Of a DNA stretch of 64,000 bases, positions 17,893-26,979 are shown in pieces. The stretch is from Pseudomonadota bacterium (lineage in GTDB: Bacteria; Pseudomonadota; Alphaproteobacteria; Micropepsales; Micropepsaceae): positions 111,680 through 175,679 of the forward strand of contig JAJZDZ010000005.1 of the NCBI GenBank assembly GCA_021851325.1, in the 5' to 3' direction. How positions within the stretch are numbered: position 1 is the first letter of the stretch; each line of letters starts with the position of its first letter. The notes under the pieces were generated by a model, which searched no databases, was not told where the DNA came from, and was given only the letters and a program-made list of their open reading frames with translations. The position numbers and the translations under genes are program-made.

Positions 17893-18363
17893 ATGCTGAA
17901 GCTCTCACGCAAAACACTGCTTGCTCTTGAAGCGGTCATCGATATCGCCTTCAACGCCCGCCCTGAACCGGTGCAGGCCCGCGAAATCACGGCCCGCCAG
18001 GGTGTCCCGCAACGCTATCTCGAACAGGTAATGCAACAGCTGGTTCGTGCCGGTGTTCTCAAAGGCGTTCGCGGTCCCAAAGGCGGCTATCGCCTGGCGC
18101 GGGAACGACGCCGCATCTCCGTCGGCGATGTGGTGCGTGTCGCCGAAAGCCTTGAGGAGGCGAGCGGCGAGGAGATCGTCGAGCCGCGCTCGGAACTTGG
18201 TGCACGCATTGTCGCTCCGCTGATCAAATCCCTGACCGACGAACTCATGGCCCGGCTCGACGCCATCTCCATTGAAGATCTGTGTCAGCAGGCAACCGGC
18301 GCTGGTGTCGATCAGGCACTGCTCGACGGGCCCAAGGAACGTACGACCGACTTCACCATTTGA
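17893..18363 (+). CDS. Rrf2-family transcriptional regulator without iron-sulfur cysteines
   Basis: A 156-residue protein with the Rrf2 winged helix: KLSRKTLLALEAVIDIA at the start, the recognition region ITARQGVPQRYLEQVMQQL and the wing GVRGPKGGYRLAR. IscR-type members carry three cysteines near residues 90-105 that bind a cluster. Here the only cysteine is in EDLCQQA near residue 136, so an IscR-type cluster is ruled out. It lies 12 bases upstream of cysK. In Firmicutes the Rrf2 protein CymR is cluster-free and regulates sulfur genes through a complex with CysK, so a cysteine-metabolism role is a reasonable inference here. Confidence 0.9.
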   Translation: MLKLSRKTLLALEAVIDIAFNARPEPVQAREITARQGVPQRYLEQVMQQLVRAGVLKGVRGPKGGYRLARERRRISVGDVVRVAESLEEASGEEIVEPRSELGARIVAPLIKSLTDELMARLDAISIEDLCQQATGAGVDQALLDGPKERTTDFTI

Positions 18364-18375
18364 CGGAGGACCATC

Positions 18376-19338
18376 ATGAGCGAATTCACCACCCAGGGCC
18401 GCGGGCGCATCTATGACTGCATTACCGACACCATCGGCAATACACCTTTGGTGCGCCTGAAGCGGCTGCCGCAGCAGGCCGGCGTCAAGGCCGACATTCT
18501 CGTCAAGCTCGAATTCTTCAATCCCCTGTCGAGCGTCAAGGACCGTATCGGCGTCGCGATGATCGAGGCGATGGAAGCACAGGGCAAAATCACGCCGGGC
18601 AAATCCACCCTGGTCGAGCCGACCAGCGGAAATACCGGGATTGCGCTTGCCTTTGTTGCGGCAGCAAAGGGCTATCGCATGGTGCTTGTCATGCCCGAGT
18701 CGATGTCGGTTGAGCGACGCAAGATGCTCGCCCTGCTCGGCGCCGAACTGGTGCTTACCGAGGCCGCCAAAGGGATGAAGGGGGCTATTGCCAAGGCCCA
18801 GGAAATCGTCGCGGCAACGCCGGGGGCGGTCATGCCGCAGCAGTTTGAGAATCCGGCCAACCCCGACATCCATCGGCGTACGACGGCTATCGAGATCTGG
18901 AATGACACCAATGGCAAGGTTGACGCCGTGATCAGCGGCGTGGGAACTGGTGGCACCATTACTGGCGTAGGCGAAGTTCTCAAGGCCAAGAAGCCGAATC
19001 TGCGCATGGTTGCCATCGAACCCGAAGATTCGCCGGTGCTCTCTGGCGGACAGCCGGGCCCGCACAAGATCCAGGGCCTCGGCGCCGGCTTCATCCCGGC
19101 CATCCTTGACCGCAAGGTGATCGACGAGGTGATCACGATCTCCAACGAGACCGCATTTGAAACCGCGCGCAAAGTCGCCCGTCTCGAAGGCATTCCAGTG
19201 GGAATTTCCTCGGGCGCGGCCATCGCCGGCGCACTCGAAGTGGGTGGACGGCCGGGCATGGAAGGAAAGACCGTGGTTGCCATCATACCCTCCTTTGCCG
19301 AGCGTTATCTGTCGACCGCCCTGTTCGAAGGTCTTTGA
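18376..19338 (+). CDS. cysK: Cysteine synthase (O-acetylserine sulfhydrylase)
   Basis: A 320-residue PLP enzyme that makes cysteine from O-acetylserine and sulfide. The PLP lysine is Lys55 in SSVKDRIG, the substrate loop is PTSGNTGIA at 82-90, and the phosphate-binding glycine loop is [10 protein letters not shown] near 190. A GGAGG Shine-Dalgarno lies just before the ATG. The length and N-terminus favour CysK over CysM. It directly follows the Rrf2 regulator, probably in the same transcript. Confidence 0.96.
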   Translation: MSEFTTQGRGRIYDCITDTIGNTPLVRLKRLPQQAGVKADILVKLEFFNPLSSVKDRIGVAMIEAMEAQGKITPGKSTLVEPTSGNTGIALAFVAAAKGYRMVLVMPESMSVERRKMLALLGAELVLTEAAKGMKGAIAKAQEIVAATPGAVMPQQFENPANPDIHRRTTAIEIWNDTNGKVDAVISGVGTGGTITGVGEVLKAKKPNLRMVAIEPEDSPVLSGGQPGPHKIQGLGAGFIPAILDRKVIDEVITISNETAFETARKVARLEGIPVGISSGAAIAGALEVGGRPGMEGKTVVAIIPSFAERYLSTALFEGL

Positions 19339-19367
19339 ACAGGAATCATTTGGGTCGCGCCGTCAGT

Positions 19368-19405
19368 GGGACCTCTGTCTGCCCGCAAAGGCTGACAGAG
19401 CTCCC
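19368..19405. terminator. Imperfect 12-bp stem-loop between cysK and the GDPD gene
   Basis: GGGACCTCTGTC (19368-19379) pairs with GACAGAGCTCCC (19394-19405) with one mismatch and a 14-base loop. It is 30 bases past the cysK stop between convergent genes, which suits a transcript end, but there is no T-run on either strand. Confidence 0.4.
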
Positions 19406-19455
19406 ACCTGCGGCACCCACGCCTTCCAGCGCGCATTCTCTAGGGCGCACGCTCC

Positions 19456-20283
19456 CTAAGGCGAAGCTGCCGGGCCCGGTAAGGATAAGAGCAAGCGGGC
19501 AAGCCGATCTGGCCTGTCCGTACAGAGCGCATCGAGCCCCCTCAGACGCGCAAGGTCGGCAGGTTCATTGACGGTCCAGGCCCCCGTCTTCAGCCCCAGG
19601 TCACGCGCCCGTTCCACGAGCGCCGGCGTGGCATCGCGGTAATACGCAAACCAACCTTCGGCCCCGGCCTTTCGGATATGCGCGAGGGTGGCTTCATCCA
19701 CCGCGCCCGCCGCGGTTGTGAACCAAGCACGCACCTCAGGTGCATGCGTGAGAACATAACTCAGACCGCGCCAGTCGAAGCCAACTATTATGCTGCGCCC
19801 AAGACAATGATGGCGCCGAAGAACTGCGAGTGTGGCCTCCGCGAGGGCTTCAGCCGAGCTGGAAACCGTAGGCTCGATGGCGGTGGTTTTCAGCTCCACG
19901 AAGAGCCAGAATTTCTCCCCCGCCACCGCGGCAACGACGTCCGACAAGGTTGGAATGCGCTCGCCATCCTGCCATTGCACCCATGGATGCTTTGTCGCGT
20001 AGCGGCTTGACGGTTCAGCGCGTCCGACATCGTAGCTCCGCAGCTGCGCCAGCGTCAGCTCTTTGACGAGCGGCGGCGGGCCCTGGATCCAGCCTCCGTC
20101 CGGGTTGCGACAGAGTGCCGGATTAAGACGGAAATCATGCACCACGACGACCTCGCCGTCCTTCGAGAGCTGCACGTCCAGCTCGATACCGTCACAGCCC
20201 TGCGCACGCGCGGCCGCAAAGGCCGCGAGTGTATTTTCAGGTAGCAAGGCCGCTCCGCCACGATGGGCAATGTTCCACACCAT
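19456..20283 (-). CDS. Glycerophosphodiester phosphodiesterase (UgpQ-like)
   Basis: A 275-residue TIM-barrel enzyme that splits glycerophosphodiesters into glycerol 3-phosphate and an alcohol. The catalytic block IAHRGGAALLPENT is at residues 5-18, with the metal ligands in GIELDVQL and HD (VVVHDF) downstream and the conserved late block GAWTVNEP. There is no signal peptide, so it is the cytoplasmic UgpQ type. The ATG at 20283 is set by the family N-terminus and shares its first base with the stop of the upstream acyl-CoA-dehydrogenase remnant (TGATG). The glycerol 3-phosphate it releases could feed the GlpD-like enzyme at 8326. Confidence 0.92.
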   Translation of the reverse strand: MVWNIAHRGGAALLPENTLAAFAAARAQGCDGIELDVQLSKDGEVVVVHDFRLNPALCRNPDGGWIQGPPPLVKELTLAQLRSYDVGRAEPSSRYATKHPWVQWQDGERIPTLSDVVAAVAGEKFWLFVELKTTAIEPTVSSSAEALAEATLAVLRRHHCLGRSIIVGFDWRGLSYVLTHAPEVRAWFTTAAGAVDEATLAHIRKAGAEGWFAYYRDATPALVERARDLGLKTGAWTVNEPADLARLRGLDALCTDRPDRLARLLLSLPGPAASP

Positions 20284-20930
20284 CAGCTGACCCCCCGGTT
20301 CTGGTCGATGACGCCGAACAGGTGCCCCGCGGCATTGGGCATCTGAGGTTCCTCGTAGTCTTTGGTGAGGCGGTACTGGCAAAGGTAGTGGTGGATGTGT
20401 TCGAACCACTGGTGGCGGGAATAGGCGATGCCACCATAATGCTGGATGGCCTGGTCGGCGGCCTCACACAACAAGCGGTTCGCCAGGTGATTGCACATCG
20501 ATACCTTGTCCAAGAGATAGAGCTGGATCTGTGGCCCGCTCATGCGGTTCGATTTCGCGGCCGTACCATAGATCGGCCAGCGTGCCATTTCACCCCCGGT
20601 ATTGAGCTCGACGAGAGCAAACGCCATCGCCTGGTTAGCCGACCCTCGCCGTCCAAACAGGTTGTGGCCATTGGCACAGTCGATGCTGTCCTTGATGTAG
20701 CATGGCCCCGCACCGACACTGCAGACGGTCTGGCGGATGTCAGTCTCGTGCAGGAAAGGGAGGGCATGCCGCAGGCTGCCATTGTTGAAATCGCTACCCG
20801 CCCATTTGCGACCGTGATCGAAGACGCGGTCATCGTCATTTTCCATCTGGGGGACGCTGATCTCACGTGCGACGACGGCATCGACTTTACGCAGCGGCGG
20901 CGCGATCGCGGGAGAGAGCGAAAATTCCAT
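20283..20930 (-). pseudogene. Internally deleted acyl-CoA-dehydrogenase-like ORF
   Basis: An uninterrupted 215-codon frame whose ends look like an acyl-CoA dehydrogenase: MEFSLSP at the start, and near the end AADQAIQHYGGIAYSRHQWFEH plus YRLTKDYEEPQM...AGHLF, the flavin-binding C-terminal helices. Between them only short pieces survive (GRKW of the beta domain; NLFGRRGSANQAM of helix G/H). A normal member has ~380-410 residues, so most of the N-terminal helical domain and beta domain is missing, and the catalytic glutamate cannot be placed. It probably cannot bind FAD and substrate normally. Against simple decay, the frame is intact and its stop overlaps the GDPD start (TGATG). Annotated as a degenerate gene; it could be a repurposed small protein. 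Confidence 0.6.
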
Positions 20931-21384
20931 GTTCCTTGCCTTTGCGGAGCACGCACGAAAACTCTAGGCACGGAAGGGGCACAAGACCAGGGACGGAGTG
21001 CGCCTTGCGGATTAAGGGCAAGAAAGGCGCACCGGTGGCGCATGTGGCCGATCGGACACGCTGCACCTGGGGCGGGAGTTTACAGAGCCTGCCACAATTG
21101 ACATCGAAAGGGCCAAGGCGTACGCGAAATACGTGACCCGGCGGAAGCTGGGCATCGCGTTTTGAGCGGAGAATGGACATGAGGTGTGCATCTTTGCACC
21201 AGTGCAGCCCGGTCGGCATGACCGGCACGCGCTTTGTGACCATTTCCGCTCGCGAGGAGAACGTGATCTGAACCCTCAGTCGTTCTGAATCTCTCTCCCT
21301 CCCGAGCCCGGATCCGCGCTTCGGAGGGCCATCGCTCTCTTCGCCATCAGGGTCCGGACCGTAAGTCCGCAGAAGGCCCGTATC
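20931..21384. other. 454-base gap with no supported gene
   Basis: This lies between the acyl-CoA-dehydrogenase remnant and the MATE gene. In one plus-strand frame protein-like pieces (EPATIDIERAKAYAKYV, then HEVCIFAPVQPG) are separated by a stop at about 21163, which may be gene debris or chance. No terminator, tRNA or strong promoter was seen. Confidence 0.4.
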
Positions 21385-22827
21385 ATGTCCGAATACATTG
21401 ACGCCGAGTTCGGCCCTATTGACACCCAGCCAGTACTGGCCACCGGACTTCGGGGCTGGATCGAAGAGGCGGGTGCACTGCTCAAGCTGGCGGTACCGCT
21501 GATCTTCACCCAGCTGGCACAGATGGCCATCATGACGACCGACATCATCATGCTGGGACGGCTTTCGAGTACGGCGCTGGCAGCGGCGACGTTAGGCAAT
21601 ATTGTCTTTTTCTTCGCCTGGTTACTCGGTCTTGGTCCCGCTTCGGCCGTCTCACCCATGATCGCCCAGCTGGTCGGCGCCCGCCCCGGAGACCGTGCCG
21701 GGGTCCGGCACATCGCCCGGATGGGTCTGTGGGCGGTGCTACTGGTCAGCCTGCCGCTCATTGCTCTGCTGTGGTTTACCCGGCCGCTGCTCATCGCCCT
21801 CGACCAGCGACCGGACCTCGCCACGGCAGCCGGCACCTTTACCGCAGCGCTTTGCTTCGGTCTGCCGGCCTCACTCGGCTATCAGGTGTTGCGCGGCTTT
21901 GCGACCGCGCTCGGCAAACCCACCGCGCCACTGATCGTGATGGTCAGCGCTATCGGCTTCAACGCGCTTGGCGACTACACGCTGATCTTCGGTCATTTCG
22001 GCTTTCCCAGGCTCGGCATAGTGGGCTCGGGCACCGCAAGTGCGCTCAGCTTCACCTTCATGTTCCTGTGCACGCTCAGTGTCATCCACATCATGCCGAG
22101 CCTGCGCAAATATCGCATCCTGCGCCGCTTCTGGCGGCCGCGCTGGTTCGAGCTCAATGAAGTCTTTCGTCTGGGACTGCCTCTTGGCCTGACCACGATC
22201 TTTGAAGCCATGATGTTCAATTCGGCGACATTGATGATGGGAACCTTTGGTGCAGTAACCCTCGCTGCCCACCAGATCGCGATCAATGTACCCTCGATCA
22301 CGTTCATGGTGCCCTTGGGGCTCGGCATGGCCGCCACGGTGCGGGTAGGACTGGCGGCCGGACGCCATGATTATCACAGTGTGCGGCGCTCCGGCTTCAG
22401 CGCCATGCTGATCGGCGGCTGCTTCATGGCCAGCATGGCGATGACGATCTACGCGTTTGCCCCGCAAATCGCCGGCCTCTATCTGCGGGCGTCAGCTAAG
22501 AACATGGCAGTGATCCTTCAGGCCGCAACCTTTCTGCATGTCGCGGCACTGTTTCAGCTCGCCGACGGACAGCAGGTGGTCATGGCGATGTCATTGCGTG
22601 GTCTGAAAGATGCCCGGGTTCCAATGCTACTGGCCGGTGGTAGCTATTGGCTTGTAGGTTTTCCGCTCTGCCTCGCTCTTGGCTTCGGCCTTGGTCTGAA
22701 GGGACTTGGTATCTGGTATGGCCTTGCAAGCGGCCTTGCCAGCGCCGCCATCTTGATGACCGCCCGCTTCGTGCTGCTGGCACGGCGGCGCGCCACCCGC
22801 TCCAGCACCCCGACGCAATCCCCTTGA
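21385..22827 (+). CDS. MATE-family efflux transporter
   Basis: A 480-residue inner-membrane protein with about twelve helices in two related halves, matching multidrug and toxin extrusion (NorM-type) antiporters. Typical blocks are LAVPLIFTQLAQMAIMTTDI in the first helix, GLGPASAVSPMIAQLVGAR, and in the second half AHQIAINVPSITFMVPLGLG. Such proteins exchange sodium or protons for organic cations. The ATG at 21385 has only a weak AGAAGG upstream. No regulator is adjacent. Confidence 0.92.
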   Translation: MSEYIDAEFGPIDTQPVLATGLRGWIEEAGALLKLAVPLIFTQLAQMAIMTTDIIMLGRLSSTALAAATLGNIVFFFAWLLGLGPASAVSPMIAQLVGARPGDRAGVRHIARMGLWAVLLVSLPLIALLWFTRPLLIALDQRPDLATAAGTFTAALCFGLPASLGYQVLRGFATALGKPTAPLIVMVSAIGFNALGDYTLIFGHFGFPRLGIVGSGTASALSFTFMFLCTLSVIHIMPSLRKYRILRRFWRPRWFELNEVFRLGLPLGLTTIFEAMMFNSATLMMGTFGAVTLAAHQIAINVPSITFMVPLGLGMAATVRVGLAAGRHDYHSVRRSGFSAMLIGGCFMASMAMTIYAFAPQIAGLYLRASAKNMAVILQAATFLHVAALFQLADGQQVVMAMSLRGLKDARVPMLLAGGSYWLVGFPLCLALGFGLGLKGLGIWYGLASGLASAAILMTARFVLLARRRATRSSTPTQSP

Positions 22828-23009
22828 GCGGCCCACCGGGGGAGAAGCCGCGCACACGAGCCAGTGGCATCCTCTGGGCAGCAGCCGCCTGGACCTGAGG
22901 GTTCTTGCCACGAGGTAGTTGCGACAGGAACGCAACAACGGTTGCAGGTGCGAAGCAAGGTTTCATGTGGGTTGCAGGCCCGACTGTGTAAAATCCGTCA
23001 CAAATACGC

Positions 23010-23037
23010 TTGGCTCTGGACGGATACGCGCTAAACT
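23010..23037 (+). promoter_or_regulatory. Candidate sigma70 promoter for the secreted-protein gene
   Basis: TTGGCT (23010-23015), a 16-base spacer and TAAACT (23032-23037), about 45 bases before the ATG at 23084. Confidence 0.4.
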
Positions 23038-23083
23038 AGGGATGGCGTGGCGCGATGGGCGCGGGACAGGGATTACCAGGAAA

Positions 23084-23554
23084 ATGATGAACCCGGTGGT
23101 CAGGATTGGCAGCGTGGTCAGCATTGCGCTGGCCGTGGGGCTCTACGCAGCACCAGCTTGCGCAAACACCATCTCCAGCGGTGCAGCCAAGATTGGGCCG
23201 TTCGCCAATGCCGGCCAGACCGTTCCAGTCGTCGCATTGGGCGAGGAAATCGGGATCGCCTGTGATGCCCTGCAATATCGTGCTCCAGGCAATGATGTCC
23301 GTGTCGTGCTCACGATTTCCGCTCCCCCTAGCGCCAGCGCGGCCACCGGTTATCGCAAGGTGCTCGCCACCAATCAGCAGCTGAGCAAAGACGCGGTTCG
23401 CGTGCGCATTCCCAAGATCCCCGACCTTGTCAATCACACCGTCAAGGTTGATGTCTACGTGATCAGCGCCAAGGGCGCCCGCAATTGTCCGGCCGGACGC
23501 ATGCGCATAGCCGATGGCGCTGCGAGCAAGCACGGGCTTGATCACCGCTCCTGA
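23084..23554 (+). CDS. Secreted hypothetical protein
   Basis: A 156-residue protein with a Sec signal peptide: basic start, hydrophobic stretch SVVSIALAVGLYAAP and cleavage likely after PACA (about residue 28). The mature part of ~128 residues has two cysteines (IACDAL and ARNCPAG) that could form a disulfide, and alternating hydrophobic residues suggest beta-structure. No family was recognised. A second ATG directly follows the first. Its stop lies two bases from the ubiB stop on the other strand. Confidence 0.7.
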   Translation: MMNPVVRIGSVVSIALAVGLYAAPACANTISSGAAKIGPFANAGQTVPVVALGEEIGIACDALQYRAPGNDVRVVLTISAPPSASAATGYRKVLATNQQLSKDAVRVRIPKIPDLVNHTVKVDVYVISAKGARNCPAGRMRIADGAASKHGLDHRS

Positions 23555-23556
23555 AT

Positions 23557-25125
23557 TCAGTGAATCGTGCCCAGTGCAAGAATGAGAAGCGCCACGGCCC
23601 CAAGCCACAGCGCAATCTGCAGATGGCGGATGCGAAAGGATTGGGCCCGCGCAAAGCGCTCAATCGAGTCGGCGTGGACCTTGACGCCATCGCCCGCCAG
23701 CATCCCGGCCACGCTCTCAAGATTGGCAAGTACAGCGGGCAGATCGCGGGTCAGGCCGAGGAGTGCCTCCAGCGTCGTGCGGCCATCGCGCAGGATCGCG
23801 CGCGGACCGATCTGATCGGCCATCCATTCGCCGATTACCGGACGGGACGCCTCCCAGATATCAAAATCCGGATCGAGGCTGCGGGCTACGCCTTCGACCA
23901 CCACCATGGTCTTTTGCAGAAGGACAAGCTGGGGCTGCAGCTCCATGTCAAATCGCCGCGTCGTCTCAAACAGCTGCTGCAGAAGTTTTGCCATCGAAAC
24001 GTCACGGGCGGTGCGTCCGAAAATCGGTTCTCCGATGGCGCGCAAGGCCTGAGCGAAATTTTCGATTGAGTGCACGCTGGGAACAAAGCCCGCCTCGAAA
24101 TGTACCCGGGCAACGCGGCGATAGTCCCGGGCCAGAAAGCCCGCCAGCGTTTCCGCCATAAAGCGACGCATGGCGGCATCAAGCCGTCCCATGATACCGA
24201 AATCGACCACGACCAGTCGTCCCTCGGCGTCGACGAAAAGATTGCCTTGATGCATATCGGCGTGAAAGAAGCCGCCACACAGCGCCTGGACGAGAAAGCT
24301 GCGCACGACAGTGACTGCGATCAGCTTGGGATCGTGGCCGGCATCGAGCAAAGCCTGCTTGTCACCGACGCTGACACCTTCGATCCATTCGGTGGTCAGG
24401 ACCCGGGTTGCGGTCCGCGACCAGTCGACCGCGGGAACGCGGAAATCAGGTTCCTCCGCCATCTGATCGGCAAGCTCGGTTGCCGCCGCCGCTTCCATGC
24501 GCAGATCAAGTTCAAGCGCCACCGAGGCAGACAGCGTGGCAACCAGGGCGCACAGGCGTAGCCGCCGCGCCTCCTGGGACAGCGCCTCTGCCCATTTGGC
24601 GGCAAAGGCAAACGCGTTCAGGTCGCGGGCGAATTCCTCCTCGATGCCGGGGCGGAAGACTTTCACAGCCACGCAACGCGGTGGTTCATCCGTGGTTTGG
24701 GCGCGATGCACCTGGGCGATCGACGCGGCGGCAACCGGAGGTCCGAAGCTGCGGAACATCTGATCGAGTGACCGTCCAAGACCTGTTTCAACCGTCGCCA
24801 CCGCTGTCTCGATGGCAAAGGGAGGTACCCGGTCCTGCAGCTGCTTCAGTGCCTGACAGACATCTGCGCCAACAATATCGGGGCGGGTCGCAAGGATCTG
24901 GCCGAGCTTGATGTAGGCCGGCCCCAACCGCTCCAGTGCCATGGCCAGGCGCACGCCCGGGGCTTCATCTGCGGCGGTGTTGCGGCCACTGACAAGCAGC
25001 CGGCGCGCCAGACGCCAGCCAAGTGATACTTGCCCGAGATATTCGCGGGGAAACAATGCGTCATGTTGCGACAGGACGAGGACGGCGCGCCCCAGACGTC
25101 CGATATTGCGCAGGCTGCGGATCAT
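23557..25125 (-). CDS. ubiB: Ubiquinone biosynthesis protein UbiB (ABC1/AarF kinase-like)
   Basis: A 522-residue atypical kinase/ATPase of the UbiB family, needed for ubiquinone synthesis and thought to help extract or organise lipid precursors. The family-specific KxGQ motif is KLGQILATRPD at residues 73-83, the A-rich nucleotide loop is AASIAQVHRA near 133-142, and the metal-binding DFGIMG is near residue 300. The C-terminus ends with the hydrophobic anchor LWLGAVALLILAL. It overlaps the ubiE stop by 4 bases (ATGA), so ubiE-ubiB is a coupled operon. Confidence 0.95.
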   Translation of the reverse strand: MIRSLRNIGRLGRAVLVLSQHDALFPREYLGQVSLGWRLARRLLVSGRNTAADEAPGVRLAMALERLGPAYIKLGQILATRPDIVGADVCQALKQLQDRVPPFAIETAVATVETGLGRSLDQMFRSFGPPVAAASIAQVHRAQTTDEPPRCVAVKVFRPGIEEEFARDLNAFAFAAKWAEALSQEARRLRLCALVATLSASVALELDLRMEAAAATELADQMAEEPDFRVPAVDWSRTATRVLTTEWIEGVSVGDKQALLDAGHDPKLIAVTVVRSFLVQALCGGFFHADMHQGNLFVDAEGRLVVVDFGIMGRLDAAMRRFMAETLAGFLARDYRRVARVHFEAGFVPSVHSIENFAQALRAIGEPIFGRTARDVSMAKLLQQLFETTRRFDMELQPQLVLLQKTMVVVEGVARSLDPDFDIWEASRPVIGEWMADQIGPRAILRDGRTTLEALLGLTRDLPAVLANLESVAGMLAGDGVKVHADSIERFARAQSFRIRHLQIALWLGAVALLILALGTIH

Positions 25126-25877
25126 ATGCGCCAGGCCGAATGCATGGCGGCAATGCCGCCCATCAGGTTGCGCACCTTGACCTGGCCAAGGCCGGCCTCC
25201 GCGATCATGCGGGCGAATTTGTCCTGGGCCGGAAACTTGCGGATGCTCTCGGCCAGATAGCGATAGGAATCGGCGTCCTGCGCGACCCAGTGGCCAAGTC
25301 TGGGCAGCACCGAAAAGGAATAAAGCTCATAGAGCGCATCAAGGCCCGGCATCTGCACCTGCGAAAACTCCAGACACAGAAAGCGTCCCCCCGGCTTTAG
25401 CACACGCCGGGCTTCGGCAAGCGCCCGCTCGATGTGGGTGACATTGCGGATTCCGAAGGCGATCGTATAGGCGTCCATCACGCCGTCGGCGACGGGCAGA
25501 GCCTCGGCATCGCCCACCAGCCAGCTGATGTCAGGGTTTGACTCCGCGAGGCGCTGGCGTCCCTCGCGCACCATGTCGGCATTGATGTCGCAGACCGCGA
25601 TGCGGGCCGTCCCGCCAAACGAGCGCGCCCGCTCGGCAATGCGCAGAGCGATGTCGCCGGTGCCACCCGCGACATCGAGGACACACATGCCCGGGCGCGG
25701 ATTGAGCCATTCGACGAAGGAATCCTTCCACAGGCGATGAACCCCGCCGCTCATCAAATCGTTCATCACGTCGTATTTGCGGGCAACGGACGAGAACACG
25801 CCGCGCACCAGCGCTGCTTTTTCGTGCTCGGGGACCTCGCGATAGCCGAACGAGGCGGTTTTGGGATCTTCTGTCAT
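25122..25877 (-). CDS. ubiE: Ubiquinone/menaquinone C-methyltransferase UbiE
   Basis: A 251-residue class I SAM-dependent methyltransferase that C-methylates the quinone ring in ubiquinone (and menaquinone) synthesis. The SAM loop LDVAGGTGDIAL is at residues 67-78. The UbiE signatures YDVMNDLMSGGVHRLWK and AFGIRNVT are present. The ATG at 25877 gives the usual N-terminus; an ATG eight codons earlier is possible, and neither has a strong Shine-Dalgarno. It is divergent from mutM with 69 bases between starts and is translationally coupled to ubiB. Confidence 0.95.
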   Translation of the reverse strand: MTEDPKTASFGYREVPEHEKAALVRGVFSSVARKYDVMNDLMSGGVHRLWKDSFVEWLNPRPGMCVLDVAGGTGDIALRIAERARSFGGTARIAVCDINADMVREGRQRLAESNPDISWLVGDAEALPVADGVMDAYTIAFGIRNVTHIERALAEARRVLKPGGRFLCLEFSQVQMPGLDALYELYSFSVLPRLGHWVAQDADSYRYLAESIRKFPAQDKFARMIAEAGLGQVKVRNLMGGIAAMHSAWRI

Positions 25878-25946
25878 GGCGGGCGGACAATAGCCTCTCA
25901 TCTGCAGCTGGGCTACCTTACTTACGCAACCCTACCTTGCTGCGCC

Positions 25947-26822
25947 ATGCCCGAATTGCCCGAGGTCGAAACCGTATGCCGGGGTCTCAAACCGGTCCTT
26001 GAGGGTCATCGCCTGACGCGGGTGCAGACCCGGCGCGGCGGACTGCGCATTCCCTTCCCAGCGGGCTTTGTCCAGCACCTGACCGGTCGGCGCGTCTGCC
26101 AGCTGCACCGGCGCGCCAAGTACATCCTGGCCGATCTCGACAATGGCGAGACCCTCGTCATCCATCTGGGCATGAGCGGGCGCATGACCGTCTATCGCGA
26201 CGGCGCGGCACTCGTCCTTGACGGGCTGGCGGGCGAAAGCGTGGCCGCCGAGGAAGGACACGGCCCGCATGACCACGTCATCCTCTTCACCGATGCGCCG
26301 GCGCGCATCGTCTTCACCGATCATCGCCGCTTTGGGCTGATGACGATTCTGAAGACGGCACATCTTGCCGAAGATCGCCTGTTCGACGGCATTGGCCCAG
26401 AACCGCTGGCGGACAGTTTTACCCCAGCCAGCCTCAGTGCCAGGATCAAGGGCAAGAAAACCGCGATTAAATCTGCCCTTCTCGATCAGCGCGTCGTGGC
26501 CGGACTTGGCAATATCTATGTGTGCGAGTCGCTGTTCCGCGCGCAGATCTCACCGCGGCGCCAGGCTTCCACAGTTGCCGGCGCCCGCGCCGCGCAACTC
26601 GTGCCCGCGATCAAGGAGGTGCTGCGCGACGCCATCATCGCCGGCGGAAGCTCGCTGCGAGACTATCGTCACTCCAATGGCCAGCTTGGCACCTTCCAGC
26701 ACCATTTCGATGTCTATGGTCGCACCGGCGAGCCCTGTCTGCGGCCCGGCTGCGGTGGTACCATCCGGCGCATTGTCCAGGCAGGACGCTCAAGCTTCTA
26801 CTGTCCCAAATGCCAGCGGTGA
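25947..26822 (+). CDS. mutM: Formamidopyrimidine-DNA glycosylase
   Basis: A 291-residue base-excision repair enzyme that removes 8-oxoguanine and ring-opened purines and cleaves the abasic site. Mature Pro2 is the nucleophile and Glu3 the acid, seen in MPELPEVET. The HLGMSGRM and LLDQRVVAGLGNIY blocks match the family, and the C-terminal zinc finger has four cysteines (CLRPGC and CPKC). The ATG at 25947 must be the start because processing requires Pro2, although the frame is open upstream. It is divergent from ubiE. Confidence 0.96.
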   Translation: MPELPEVETVCRGLKPVLEGHRLTRVQTRRGGLRIPFPAGFVQHLTGRRVCQLHRRAKYILADLDNGETLVIHLGMSGRMTVYRDGAALVLDGLAGESVAAEEGHGPHDHVILFTDAPARIVFTDHRRFGLMTILKTAHLAEDRLFDGIGPEPLADSFTPASLSARIKGKKTAIKSALLDQRVVAGLGNIYVCESLFRAQISPRRQASTVAGARAAQLVPAIKEVLRDAIIAGGSSLRDYRHSNGQLGTFQHHFDVYGRTGEPCLRPGCGGTIRRIVQAGRSSFYCPKCQR

Positions 26823-26979
26823 CAGGGTGCCTGGCACCGTTCCGGCGCAGCCATCAGAGCGCCAACCACCGGGGCTGCAAAGTCCCCAGGCGCCATGATC
26901 CCGACGCTTGACGAGAGCGGTGCAGGCGCGCAAGCACATCTGACTTTTCAACCCTCAGCGCTGCGGCAAAGTGCGCACC

